Shown here: positions 18,543 through 27,900 of the stretch, in pieces
Numbering within the stretch: position 1 is the stretch's first letter
Layout: the number at the start of each line of letters is the position of its first letter
DNA from: Desulfovibrio desulfuricans
Lineage (GTDB): Bacteria; Desulfobacterota; Desulfovibrionia; Desulfovibrionales; Desulfovibrionaceae
DNA: 64,000 nucleotides
Direction of reading: 5' to 3'
NCBI GenBank assembly: GCA_015062205.1
Contig: SUVB01000029.1
Location: 1-64,000, forward strand
Notes under the pieces: generated by a model
The model's input: only the letters and a program-made list of their open reading frames with translations
The model's database searches: none
Told to the model about the DNA's origin: nothing
Made by a program: the position numbers and the translations under genes

Positions 18543-19266
18543 AAAACTGCTTCGTTCTCTTTTGCTTCTTGCAAGTATGCTGGCGGTATCCGGTTGCGGC
18601 ATTATCGACATGATCTACCTGCCTCCGGCGGAAGATACCGCCCAGGAGGTGTTTGAAGCCGCCAATGACGCCATGAGTGAAAAGAACTATGTGCGCGCTG
18701 TGGAGCTGTACAACAAACTGCGCGATACCTATCCCTTCAGCCCGTATACCGTGGATGCGGAACTTTCGCTCGCCGACGCCTATTATCTTGACGAGGAATA
18801 TGTGCTGGCGGCTGAAACCTACAAGGATTTTGAATCCCTGCATCCCCGCCACGAGGCCATTCCCTACGTTCTGTATCAGACCGGCATGTCGCTGATGAAG
18901 CAGTTCCGCTCCATCGACAGGGCCACCACAGAACTGCAGGAAGCCTATGACTGCTTTGACCGTCTGCGGCAGACGTTCCCGGATTCGCCGTACTCCAAGA
19001 GCGCGGAAGAGCACATGCAGACCTGCCGCAAGCTCATGGCCGAGCATGAACTGTATATTGCGGATGTGTTCTGGCACATGAAGAAATACGGCCCGGCTTG
19101 GCATCGTTATGAGTACGTGGCCGACTCCTTCAAGGATGTTCCGGACGTGGCGGACCATGCCAGAGAGAAAAGCCTTGTCGCGTACCATAATTACCGCGAA
19201 ATTCAGTCGCGTGAAGTGCGGGAGCAGCGTGAAGGCTCGTGGAAGCGGTGGTTCAGCTGGCTGTAG
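18535..19266 (+). CDS. bamD: outer membrane assembly lipoprotein BamD
   Basis: A 243-residue lipoprotein of the BAM complex, which folds beta-barrel proteins into the outer membrane. The signal peptide ends in a lipobox with Cys 21 (AVSGC). It is followed by successive TPR-like pairs: '[27 protein letters not shown]', '[25 protein letters not shown]' and '[22 protein letters not shown]'. The start overlaps the end of trxB. Coupling to the thioredoxin system is positional only. A very strong terminator follows. Confidence 0.92.
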   Translation: MHKKLLRSLLLLASMLAVSGCGIIDMIYLPPAEDTAQEVFEAANDAMSEKNYVRAVELYNKLRDTYPFSPYTVDAELSLADAYYLDEEYVLAAETYKDFESLHPRHEAIPYVLYQTGMSLMKQFRSIDRATTELQEAYDCFDRLRQTFPDSPYSKSAEEHMQTCRKLMAEHELYIADVFWHMKKYGPAWHRYEYVADSFKDVPDVADHAREKSLVAYHNYREIQSREVREQREGSWKRWFSWL

Positions 19267-19291
19267 GAAAGGCAAACCTTGTTCCTGTGAT

Positions 19292-19334
19292 GGCATGCAA
19301 AAACCCCGCGCCTGGCGCGGGGTTTTTGCATGCC
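19292..19334. terminator. rho-independent terminator, 43-base perfect palindrome
   Basis: Two 21-base arms (19292-19312 and 19314-19334) are exact reverse complements around a single T, with a GC core flanked by A5/T5. It ends trxA-trxB-bamD and, being symmetric, would also stop transcripts from the right. Confidence 0.9.
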
Positions 19335-19337
19335 CGG

Positions 19338-19374
19338 CGGAAAACGGCAGCAGATTGACGGCAGTCGTTTTCCG
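19338..19374. other. inverted repeat in gene-free stretch 19335-19595
   Basis: CGGAAAACG (19338-19346) pairs with CGTTTTCCG (19366-19374). The surrounding ~260 bases contain no supportable gene; further short inverted repeats occur to 19435, with no element ends I can recognise. Confidence 0.4.
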
Positions 19375-19528
19375 GCCGCGCGGACTGTTGCCTCAATGCG
19401 GCCTCTGCGCCGTAAGGCGCGCAGCAGACGCGCCAACGGCGATTCCGGCTGCGCCGGAACCCTTCGGGCAGCGGTCGAGTGCTACAGCAAGGCTGACGTG
19501 ACGCGTCCGGCTGCACAGCGGAAAATGA

Positions 19529-19577
19529 ACGGCAGCGCATACCCCTGTGCCGGGGAAGGCGCTGCCGTCCGTTTTTT
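19529..19577. terminator. hairpin with T-run between bamD and TRAP operon
   Basis: ACGGCAGCGC (19529-19538) pairs with GCGCTGCCGT (19559-19568), with an inner CCCC/GGGG pairing. Six T residues follow on the plus strand (19572-19577). It lies 20-70 bases past the stop of the minus-strand TRAP permease gene and could also end that operon. Confidence 0.5.
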
Positions 19578-19595
19578 CCGCGTTGACGCGCGGGG

Positions 19596-21680
19596 TCAGG
19601 CTTTGGCTCCGCCCTGTCCTGTCATGATTTTTTGCAGCACATAGACCACAAGCATAAGCCCGCCGCCGATGACGTCACTCGTGATGCCGGGCGTGATGAG
19701 CGTAATGGCTGCCGCAACGAGCAGCAGGCGCTCCCAGATGTGCAGATTGCGCAGCCAGTAGCCGACGCTGCCGAAGGAGAGCGCGGCGATGCCCACCACG
19801 GCCGTGGCCACGGTCAGGGCAATTTCGGTATTGCTTGCGCCTATCATCAGCAGGCTCGGGTTGTAGCAGAAGATATAGGGTATCAAAAAGCCCGCAAAGG
19901 CCAGCTTTACGGCCATGAAGCCGGTGGCGTTGGGCTCCGAGCGGGCGATGCCCGCAGCGGCGTAGGCCGCCAGGGCCACGGGCGGCGTGAGATCGGCCAG
20001 GATGCCGAAGTACATGATGAACAGATGCGCAGCCAGCATGGGCACGCCGAAGGTCTGAATGGCCGGAGCGGCAATGGTGGCCAGCACGATATACTTGGCC
20101 GTGGTGGGCAGGCCCATCCCCAGCACAATGGAGGCCAGCATGGTGAAGAAGAGCGTCAGGGCAAAGCTGCCCGCCGAGAGCGTCAGGATGGCGTTGGCGA
20201 GCTTGAGGCCCACGCCGGTGAGCGTGACCACGCCCACCACAAAGCCCGTGCAGGCGCAGGCCGCGGCCACACCCAGCGCGAGGCGGCCGCCGTTCTCCAT
20301 GGCCTGTAGGATGTCCTTCACGGCTGTCTTGTTGCAGGCGGCCAGTTCCGGCCCCACAGGCAGATTTGTGCCGCGTGCGCCGAGCCAGGTCAGGCAGTTG
20401 CGGGAAATGAGGGAAATGACCACCGTCGTCAGAATGCAGTAGTAGGCGGATTTGAGGGGCGTGTAGCCCTGGATGAGCAGGTAGATAAGCACAAGGATGG
20501 GGAGCAGCAGATACCCGCCCTGGCGCAGCACGGGCAGGGCGCGGGGCAGGCGCTCCTTGGGGATGCCCTTGAGCCCGAGGCGTTTCGCCTCCATGTGGAC
20601 CATGAAGCCCACCGCCAGATAGTAGAGTACGGCCGGGATGAGCGCGGCCTTGGCGATCTCCACATAGCCGACGCCAAGGAACTGCGCCATGATGAAGGCG
20701 GCGGCCCCCATGATGGGCGGCATGATCTGGCCGCCGGTGGAGGAGGCGGCTTCCACCGCGCCCGCGAACGCTCCCCGGTAGCCAACGCTCTTCATCAGCG
20801 GGATGGTGAAGGTGCCCGTGGAAACCGTATTGGCCACGGAAGAGCCGGAAATGGTGCCGAAAAAGCCGCTGGCCAGCACCGCCACCTTGGCCGGGCCGCC
20901 CGCATAGCGACCCGCCGCGGCCAGGGCCAGGTCGATGAAGAACTTGCCGAGGCCCGTGCTGTGCAGGAACGCGCCGAACAGGATGAAGAGGAAGACAAAG
21001 GAGGCGGAAACCCCCAGCGGCATGCCGAACAGGCCTTCCGTTGTCAGGTACATGTGCGAGACGATGCGTTGCAGCGAAAAGCCGGGATGGCCCAGCATGC
21101 CGGGAATGTAATTGCCGAACTTGGCATAGAGCAGGAAGCAGACGGCCACAAGGGTGATGGGCAGGCCCACAATGCGGCGGGTGGCTTCCAGCACCAGCAG
21201 GATGGCGGCCAGGCCGAAGGCGAAGTCCGTGGCGGTGGCCGGGCCGGCGTCCAGCACGATCACGTCGTAATTCCAGATAATGTAGCCGCACACCGCCGCC
21301 CCGGCCATGGAGAGGAGCACGTCGTACCAGGCGAGGCTGTGCTTGTCGCCCGTGGCGCGCGCGGGGTAGAGCAGGAAGATGAGCGTCAGCACAAAGCCGA
21401 GGTGCGCCGCCCGCTGAATCTGCGGGGGATAGGAGCCCGCAGCCGCAGTAAACAGGTGGAAGGCTGAAAAGGCAATGCAGACGATTTTGATGAACAGTTC
21501 CATCCCGCCGCGAAAGGTGCGGTAGGCGGATTCCCTGTCGTATTTTGCCACAATGGCCGAAACATCCACGGCCGCCTGGGCCTTTTCGGCGGCGGCAGCG
21601 TCAATCTGTTCGTCCTTGTGCAGGGAAAAGCCTCCGGCGCCCTGTTCGCCGATAATCTTCATGCGTTCTTCATGGCTCAT
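19596..21680 (-). CDS. TRAP transporter fused permease (TAXI type)
   Basis: A 694-residue inner-membrane protein fusing the small (DctQ-like) and large (DctM-like) TRAP subunits, with many hydrophobic helices. Characteristic DctM stretches include 'FLHSTGLGKFFIDLALAAAGRYAGGPAKVAVLASGFFGTISGSSVANT' and 'GGQIMPPIMGAAAFIMAQFLG'. It works as a Na+-coupled secondary transporter with a periplasmic binding protein, probably for organic acids. The start MSHEERMKII is chosen over a frame extending to 21758 because it has an AGGA upstream and the first 26 extended residues are non-typical. It is third in an operon with a TAXI binding protein and a DUF1850 protein. Confidence 0.92.
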   Translation of the reverse strand: MSHEERMKIIGEQGAGGFSLHKDEQIDAAAAEKAQAAVDVSAIVAKYDRESAYRTFRGGMELFIKIVCIAFSAFHLFTAAAGSYPPQIQRAAHLGFVLTLIFLLYPARATGDKHSLAWYDVLLSMAGAAVCGYIIWNYDVIVLDAGPATATDFAFGLAAILLVLEATRRIVGLPITLVAVCFLLYAKFGNYIPGMLGHPGFSLQRIVSHMYLTTEGLFGMPLGVSASFVFLFILFGAFLHSTGLGKFFIDLALAAAGRYAGGPAKVAVLASGFFGTISGSSVANTVSTGTFTIPLMKSVGYRGAFAGAVEAASSTGGQIMPPIMGAAAFIMAQFLGVGYVEIAKAALIPAVLYYLAVGFMVHMEAKRLGLKGIPKERLPRALPVLRQGGYLLLPILVLIYLLIQGYTPLKSAYYCILTTVVISLISRNCLTWLGARGTNLPVGPELAACNKTAVKDILQAMENGGRLALGVAAACACTGFVVGVVTLTGVGLKLANAILTLSAGSFALTLFFTMLASIVLGMGLPTTAKYIVLATIAAPAIQTFGVPMLAAHLFIMYFGILADLTPPVALAAYAAAGIARSEPNATGFMAVKLAFAGFLIPYIFCYNPSLLMIGASNTEIALTVATAVVGIAALSFGSVGYWLRNLHIWERLLLVAAAITLITPGITSDVIGGGLMLVVYVLQKIMTGQGGAKA

Positions 21681-21777
21681 GGTCGTGATCCTGCGGTACG
21701 GGGCGCGTGGTGCATGAAGCGCGCCTCTTTGCGGATTGCGGACGCCCGCTGTTCTCATGCCCGCGACGCCGTGCGGG

Positions 21778-22290
21778 TCAGGGGGCGGACTGCGTTTCGG
21801 AAATCTCGAATGTCACCGCGCTCCCGGGGGCGGCAAGGCTGGTCAGGGGGAGTGCCCCCTCCCGGCCGTCCGGGGCAGGCAGCAGCAACGTGTGTCGCGC
21901 AATGCGACCGACGCGCACATCAAAGGACGCAAGCCTGCGGTGGTAGCCGCTGATGACGACATGCCCGTCCGCACAGGTCATGGTCTGTCCCGGCCCCGGC
22001 TCATGCGGCAGGCCCGCCCCGAAATCCTGATAGACGGTCTTTTCGAGAAAAATGGTTCCGTCCTCAACGGCAAACCACTCTTCCACCGGGCTTTTGGCGA
22101 CGGAATGGATGAAGCGTATGCCGAAAACGAAGCCGTTTTTCACTGCGAGGGACAGAAGGACGGCGCCTTCGCTGTCTTTCAGTTGCAGGCGCAGCTGGCC
22201 GCCCGCCGTCCCGGCGGCGGAAGGCGTGCCGCCCGTCGGCATGATCAGGAGCGGCAGCGCAAGCAGAAGCAGGGCCGCGCGGAGAAACAT
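21778..22290 (-). CDS. DUF1850 family protein
   Basis: A 170-residue exported protein with an N-terminal hydrophobic segment (MFLRAALLLLALPLLIMP) and the DUF1850 features 'GFVFGIRFIHSVAKSPVEEWFAVEDG' and 'VVISGYHRRL'. DUF1850 proteins are found beside TAXI-type TRAP transporters; their role is unknown. The ATG at 22290 is preferred because AGAGG stands six bases upstream; the ATG at 22296 abuts the same Shine-Dalgarno. It lies between the binding-protein and permease genes of the operon. Confidence 0.82.
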   Translation of the reverse strand: MFLRAALLLLALPLLIMPTGGTPSAAGTAGGQLRLQLKDSEGAVLLSLAVKNGFVFGIRFIHSVAKSPVEEWFAVEDGTIFLEKTVYQDFGAGLPHEPGPGQTMTCADGHVVISGYHRRLASFDVRVGRIARHTLLLPAPDGREGALPLTSLAAPGSAVTFEISETQSAP

Positions 22291-22448
22291 AGCCATCCTC
22301 TGTCCCGTGTGCGCCGCGAGGCGGCGCATTCGTTCGCGGCGGGCTTTCCCGTCAGGGATATCCCGAAAACCGAAACGCGGCCGACACTGCCTGTGCACTG
22401 AAAAGCAGGTTGACCGCAGCCCGTGTGTGGAACGGAATTGCCGCCGTG

Positions 22449-22475
22449 CCGCACCGGGAGAACGCCCCGGTACGG
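22449..22475 (-). other. intercistronic hairpin after TAXI binding-protein gene
   Basis: On the minus strand CCGTACCGGG pairs with CCCGGTGCGG (one G-U) over a seven-base loop, about 30 bases past the binding-protein stop. No T-run follows. Such hairpins often protect the binding-protein part of a transporter mRNA and raise its level over the permease. Confidence 0.5.
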
Positions 22476-22502
22476 CAGCGGCAAACAGCGAGCCTGTGTC
22501 GG

Positions 22503-23456
22503 CTACTTCAGCACGCCCTTTTCGCGGAAGTATTTCTCCGCGCCGGGGTGGAAGGGGATGGTCACGCCGTCGGCGGCGTGCTCAAGCGAGATTTCCGCCG
22601 CCTTGTTGTGGGCCTTGGCCACATCCGGCAGGTTTTCAAACAGGGTTTTGGTCAGCGTGTAGACCACATCGTCAGGCATATCCTTGCCGGCGACGAGAAT
22701 GGCCTGCACGGAAAGGGTGGGCACGGGCGCTGTCTGCCCCTTGTAGGTGCCCGCGGGGATGGCGTCCGCCACGAGGAAGGGGAACTTCTTCACGATATTA
22801 CTGACCTTTTCGCCCTGCAGGGGAACAAAGACAACTTCCTGCGCGGTGGTGATGTCCTGAATGGCGGGGTTGGGCGTGCCGATGGTGAAGACGAAGCCGT
22901 CAAGCTGGCGATCCTTGAACTGGTCGGCAGTCTCGCCGTAAGGCAGGAAAATGGGCTCCACGTTTTTGTAGTCCAGGCCGAACGCGCCGAAGATCTGGCG
23001 GCAGTTCACCTCGTTGCCGCTGCCGCGCGCGCCCACGGAGACCTTCTTGCCCTTGAAGTCTTCCATGGTCTTGATGCCGCTGTCCTTGCTGGCGACCACA
23101 TGCAGGTATTCGGGGTACAGGCGGGCAATGGCGCGCACATTGGTGAGCGCTTCGCGGAACGGCGCGACGCCCTTGAAGGCGGCGTCGGCCACGTCGTTCT
23201 GCACAATGGCGATGCTGACGTCACCCGCCTGCACAAGGCGCATGTTTTCACCCGAAGCTCCGGTGGCCTGCGCTGTGATGGAGAGCGCGCCGTTGCTCTT
23301 GGACGTGACCACCTGGGCAATGGCCCCGCCCAGGGGGAAGTACACGCCGGAGGTGCCGCCGGTGGCAAAGGTCAGGCGTTTGGCGTCGGCGGCCACGGCG
23401 GCGGATGCGGCCAGCATCAGCGCGCCGGCCAGAATCAGGGAAAGGATTTTTTTCAT
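22503..23456 (-). CDS. TAXI family TRAP transporter substrate-binding protein
   Basis: A 317-residue periplasmic binding protein. It has a signal peptide (MKKILSLILAGALMLAASAAVA, cut before AD), then the TAXI start 'LTFATGGTSGVYFPLGGAIAQVV' and 'VSIAIVQNDVADAAFKG', and a second lobe with 'GARGSGNEVNCRQIFGAFG'. It delivers substrate to the fused permease downstream; the substrate cannot be read from sequence. It is the first gene of the operon, with a promoter candidate about 150 bases upstream. Confidence 0.92.
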   Translation of the reverse strand: MKKILSLILAGALMLAASAAVAADAKRLTFATGGTSGVYFPLGGAIAQVVTSKSNGALSITAQATGASGENMRLVQAGDVSIAIVQNDVADAAFKGVAPFREALTNVRAIARLYPEYLHVVASKDSGIKTMEDFKGKKVSVGARGSGNEVNCRQIFGAFGLDYKNVEPIFLPYGETADQFKDRQLDGFVFTIGTPNPAIQDITTAQEVVFVPLQGEKVSNIVKKFPFLVADAIPAGTYKGQTAPVPTLSVQAILVAGKDMPDDVVYTLTKTLFENLPDVAKAHNKAAEISLEHAADGVTIPFHPGAEKYFREKGVLK

Positions 23457-23604
23457 CAGCTTCTCCTTTTGGGAATGCGGATACGCTGCAAGCCTGGGCT
23501 TCAGCGATGGCGGAGCTCATGGGCTTTCACGTTCAGGGGGACGCGCGGGAATGCGCGGCTGCGGGCATGCCGCCGGGCGGCAGCCATGAACGGCAAGCCG
23601 AAGC

Positions 23605-23633
23605 AGTATACAGCATGGGGGGGGCGATGGCAA
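23605..23633 (-). promoter_or_regulatory. candidate sigma-70 promoter of TAXI TRAP operon
   Basis: Read on the minus strand: TTGCCA (23633-23628), 17-base spacer, TATACT (23610-23605); each box matches consensus at 5 of 6 positions. Leader length would be about 140 bases. Confidence 0.65.
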
Positions 23634-23701
23634 CGCCTCTGCCCGCGCCCGTTCCGACCTGTCCGCAGCGCGGCGCGCGGGGAAAACAGGCTGGCGTCCC
23701 T

Positions 23702-23726
23702 CCCTGTTTTGATTTACAAGACAGGG
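23702..23726. promoter_or_regulatory. candidate operator: CCCTGTTTTG-N5-CAAGACAGGG
   Basis: A 25-base imperfect inverted repeat (9 of 10 positions symmetric) in the gap between the divergent TRAP and RND operons. Its outer half-site CCCTGT/ACAGGG recurs at 23773-23790. The size fits a TetR- or MarR-type operator, though no regulator gene is adjacent. Confidence 0.5.
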
Positions 23727-23772
23727 CAGCGACCCGGCAGAATGCGCGGTTGAGGCGTTTTTTGGCGGGCCG

Positions 23773-23790
23773 CCCTGTTTGCGGACAGGG
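23773..23790. promoter_or_regulatory. candidate operator: CCCTGT-N6-ACAGGG
   Basis: Perfect inverted half-sites ending nine bases before the start of the RND adaptor gene, the same hexamers as in the palindrome at 23702-23726. It could alternatively fold as an mRNA hairpin just ahead of the Shine-Dalgarno GGTGGGG. Confidence 0.45.
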
Positions 23791-23798
23791 GGTGGGGC

Positions 23799-24974
23799 AT
23801 GCCTGCTGGCGTAGTTATACGGCGTCTTCTCCGATGTCTTGTGCCTGTTCTGGTCTGCGGCGGCCTGTGCGCGTGCGCCGATACTGATGCGGCGCGGCGC
23901 GCCCGCGTCCCCGAGGTGTCCGTGCTGGAGATCGTTCCCCGTCGCGTGCCTCTCACGGCGGAGCTCTCGGGTCGGGTCAGCGCCTTCCGCAAGGCCGAGG
24001 TGCGTCCGCAGGTCAGCGGCATCCTCATGCGCCAGCTGTTCCGGGAGGGCTCGCTGGTGAAGGAGGGGCAATCCCTCTACAAGATTGATCCGGCCACCTA
24101 CGAGGCCGCGGTGGAAAGCGCGCAGGCCGAAGTGGCCCGCCATGAGGCGCGGCTGCACGCGGCCGGGCTCACCCGCGAGCGCAGGCGTTCGCTGCTGGGC
24201 GTCAACGCCGTGAGCAGGCAGGCCTATGAGGACGCGGACGCCGAGTACCTGCAGGCCAGGGCGGATCTGGACGCCGCCAGGGCCGCCCTGCGCGCGGCGC
24301 AGATACAGCTGCGCTACACGGATGTGCTTGCGCCCATCTCCGGGCGCATCGGCAAATCCTCCGTGACGCAGGGGGCGCTGGTCACGGCCAACCAGGCTGC
24401 GCCGCTGGCCGTCATCCAGCAGCTGGATCCCGTCTATGTGGACATGACGCGCTCCATCCTGCCCCTGCTGCGTCAGCGCGAACGCTATGCCGCGGGCACG
24501 CTGCAAAAGCCCGAGGGCGGCGTCGCCTCCGTGCGGCTGACGCTGGAAAATCGGAAGCCGTACCCCCTGGAAGGGAAGATGCAGTTCGCCGACATCACGG
24601 TGGACGAGAGCACGGGCATGGTGCTGTTGCGGGCAGTGTTCCCCAATCCGGAGCGCGTGCTGCTGCCGGGCATGTATGTGCGCGCCGTAGTGGAGGAGGG
24701 CGTGGAGGAACATGCCCTGCTTGTGCCGCAACTGGCCGTGCGCCGCAATGCCAAGGGCGAGGCGAGCGTTTTTGTGCTGGCGGCGGACGATACGGTGGAG
24801 GAACGCCCCGTGGAGACGACGGAGCGCGTCGGCGCCGACTGGCTGGTGCGCAAGGGCCTTGCCGCCGGGGAGAAGGTCGTCGTGCAGGGGGTGCAGCGCC
24901 TGCGGCACGGCGTGAAGGTCAGGGCGCGCGCGGTGCCTGACGCGGGCGGCGCGCAGGCCGAATCCGCGCCATAG
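23799..24974 (+). CDS. RND efflux periplasmic adaptor (AcrA/MexA family)
   Basis: A 391-residue membrane-fusion protein linking an RND pump to an outer-membrane channel. A lipoprotein-like signal ends at LCAC. Then come a beta-barrel/lipoyl half ('GRVSAFRKAEVRPQVSGILMRQLFREGSLVKEGQ'), an alpha-helical hairpin (about 100-165) and the second lipoyl half ('LRYTDVLAPISGRIGKSSVTQGALV'), followed by beta-barrel and membrane-proximal parts. It sits 11 bases before the permease gene. No outer-membrane TolC-like gene is in the window, so the pump must borrow one. Confidence 0.93.
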   Translation: MPAGVVIRRLLRCLVPVLVCGGLCACADTDAARRARVPEVSVLEIVPRRVPLTAELSGRVSAFRKAEVRPQVSGILMRQLFREGSLVKEGQSLYKIDPATYEAAVESAQAEVARHEARLHAAGLTRERRRSLLGVNAVSRQAYEDADAEYLQARADLDAARAALRAAQIQLRYTDVLAPISGRIGKSSVTQGALVTANQAAPLAVIQQLDPVYVDMTRSILPLLRQRERYAAGTLQKPEGGVASVRLTLENRKPYPLEGKMQFADITVDESTGMVLLRAVFPNPERVLLPGMYVRAVVEEGVEEHALLVPQLAVRRNAKGEASVFVLAADDTVEERPVETTERVGADWLVRKGLAAGEKVVVQGVQRLRHGVKVRARAVPDAGGAQAESAP

Positions 24975-24985
24975 GGCGGTCCGTC

Positions 24986-27900
24986 ATGTCGCATTTCTTC
25001 ATCAGCCGTCCGGTATTTGCCTGCGTGATCGCCATACTGATCATGCTGGCCGGCGGGCTGGCCTTCACGGCCCTGCCCGTCGCGCAGTTCCCGCACATGG
25101 CCCCGCCCACGATCACCCTCATGGTGGACTACAGCGGGGCCTCGGCCCAGACCATCGAGGACGCCATCACCCAGCCGGTGGAGCAGAATATGGTGGGGCT
25201 GGACCGCCTGCTCTACATGAACTCCACGAGCAGTTCCGAGGGGCGCATGGTCATGCGCATGACCTTTGAGGCCTCCGTGGACCCGGACGTGGCCCAGATG
25301 CAGGTGCAGAACCGCCTGCAGCTGGCCATGCCCCGCCTGCCGGACACGGTCAAGAGCCAGGGCGTGCGCGTGCGCAAGGTGTCGGACACCTTCCTGCAGT
25401 ATTATTCCTTCTATGACGCCACGGGCAAGCTGCCCGTGGAGGATATTGCGGACTTCATCGCCTCCACCGTGGTGGACCCGCTGTGCCGCATCGACGGCGT
25501 GGGCGACGCCACGCTGTATGGTGCGCCCTACGCCATGCGCATCTGGCTTGATCCCAACCGGCTGCGCTCCTTCAGCTTGACCCCGCGCGACGTCATCCGC
25601 GCCGTGCAGGCCCAGAACGACCAGATTTCCGTCGGCCAGGTGGGCGGGCTGCCCAGCATGCCCGGGCAGGAGCTCAACGTCACCCTGCTTTCGCGTTCCA
25701 AGCTGGAGACCGTGGAGCAGTTCCGCAATATTGTCGTGCGCGTGAACCCCGACGGCTCGGCGGTGCGCGTGCGTGACGCGGCCCGCGTGGAAATGGGGCG
25801 GCAGAGCTATGCCATCAGTTCCGCCTACAACGGGCGGCCCGCCGTCTCCGTGGGCATACAGCTGGCCGAAGGGGCCAACGCGGTGGACACCTCGGCCAGG
25901 GTGGCGGCCTTCATGGAGCGCATGCGCCAGTTTTTCCCGCCGGGGGTGGACTACCTCATCCCCTATGATACCGTGCCCTTCATCCAGCAGTCCATCCACG
26001 GCGTGTTCCAGACGCTCATGGAAGCCGTGCTGCTGGTGGCGCTGGTCATGTTCGTCTTTCTCCAGAGTTGGCGGGCCACGCTCATACCCACGCTGGCCGT
26101 GCCCATCGTGCTGCTGGGCACGCTGGGCGTCATGGCGGCCTGCGGCTCCTCCATCAACACGCTGAGCATGTTCGGTCTGGTGCTGGCCATCGGCCTGCTG
26201 GTGGACGACGCCATCGTGGTGGTGGAAAACACCGAGCGCATCATCCGCACCGAGGGGCTTGCCCCGCGCGAAGCCATCGAAAAATCCATGCGCCAGATCA
26301 CCGGCGCGCTCATCGGCGTGGCGGCCGTGCTCTCGGCGGTCTTTCTGCCCATGGCCTTTTTCGGCGGCATGAGCGGGGCCATCTACCGCGAGTTTTCCCT
26401 GACCATAGTTTCGGCCATGGTGCTCTCGGTCTTTGTGGCCGTCACCATTACGCCGCCTCTGTGCGCTCTGCTGCTGCGCGGCGGCGAAACGCAGCCGCAG
26501 CAGGGCGTTTTCGCCTGGTTCAACCGCCGTCTGGACAGCGCCACCCTGGCCTATGAGGCCGCCGTGGCGCGCTGGATACGCCGGCGCGGCCGCGTCATGC
26601 TTGTCTATGCCCTGCTGGCCTGCGTCACCGTGTTCCTGCTGCGGCAGATGCCCACCTCCTTCCTGCCCGTGGAAGACCAGGGCGTGATCAACATCAATGT
26701 CTTCCTGCCGCCGGGCCACACCAATGAGGCCACCCTCGCGGTGCTGAGGGAGATAGAAGACTATTTTCTCAATGAGGAAAAGCAGGCCGTGCTGGGCGTG
26801 GATGTGCGCACCGGGCTGGCGGCGGGCGGTTCCCGCGGGCAGAACGTTGCCTCCGGCTCGGCCAACCTCCGGCCATGGAGCGAACGCAGAGACCCCGAAC
26901 TGAGCGCGGACGCCGTGGTGCGCCGGGCGCGGGCGCATTTTGCCGGGCATCCCGTGGCGCGCATCCTCATTTCCCAGCCGCCGCAGGTGCGCGGGCTGGG
27001 GCAGGCGTCAGACATTTCGCTGCAGCTGGAAGACCAGGGCAATCTGGGGCATGAGGCGCTCATTGCCGCGCAGCGGGAACTGCTGGACGCGGCCTCGCGC
27101 AGTCCGCTGCTGTTCAATGTGCGCACCACCTCGCTGGACGACATCCCGCAGCTCGTCATGCGCGTGGACGACCTCAAGGCGGGCATGTACGGCGTCAGCG
27201 CCGACGCCCTCAACGAGGACATGACGGCGGCCTGGGGCGGCGTGTACGTCAACGACTTTGTGGACAGGGGCCGCGTCAAGCGCGTCTACGTGCAGGGCGA
27301 CGCGCCCTGGCGCATGAACGGCGACGACCTTTCCTTCTGGCATTTCCGCAACAGCGAGGGGCGCATGGTGCCCTTTGACGCCGTGGTCACGCCGGCGTGG
27401 AGTTTCGGGCCCTCCCAGCTGGAGCGCTTCAACGGCGTGCCCTCGGTGAGCATTCAGGCCGCGCCCGCGCCGGGCGTGAGCTCGGGCGACGCCATGTCCG
27501 AGCTCGCCCGCCTTGTGGGCGAGTTGCCCCACGGCATAGGGCTGGAATGGTCGGGCCTGAGCTTTGAGGAAAGCCGCTCCGGCGGGCAGACGGGCTATCT
27601 CTATGCCCTGTCCGTCCTTGTGGTGTTCCTCTGTCTGGCGGCCCTGTACGAAAGCTGGTCCATTCCGCTGGCGGTCATCCTCGTGGTGCCTCTGGGCGTG
27701 CTGGGCGCGCTGGCCCTGAGCGGCCTGCGCGGCCTCTACAACGACGTGTATTTTCAGGTGGGCATCCTGGCGGTCATCGGCCTTGCGGCCAAAAACGCCA
27801 TTCTCATTGTGGAATTCGCGCAGGAGCTGACGCGGCGCGGCAAAAGCCCTTCCCTGGCCGCCATTGAGGCCGCGCGCCTGCGGTTGCGGCCCATTGTCAT

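Noticed and set aside
16242..18611. Minus-strand frame of 789 residues opposite tsaD, trxA and trxB
   Set aside because: Covers three recognised plus-strand genes and has low-complexity residues; no domain visible.
20595..21467. Plus-strand frame of 290 residues inside the TRAP permease gene
   Set aside because: Antisense shadow; composition is Gly, His, Arg and Glu rich without domain pattern.
24485..26950. Minus-strand frame of 821 residues opposite the RND genes
   Set aside because: His/Gly/Asp-rich antisense frame of a clear AcrA/AcrB pair.
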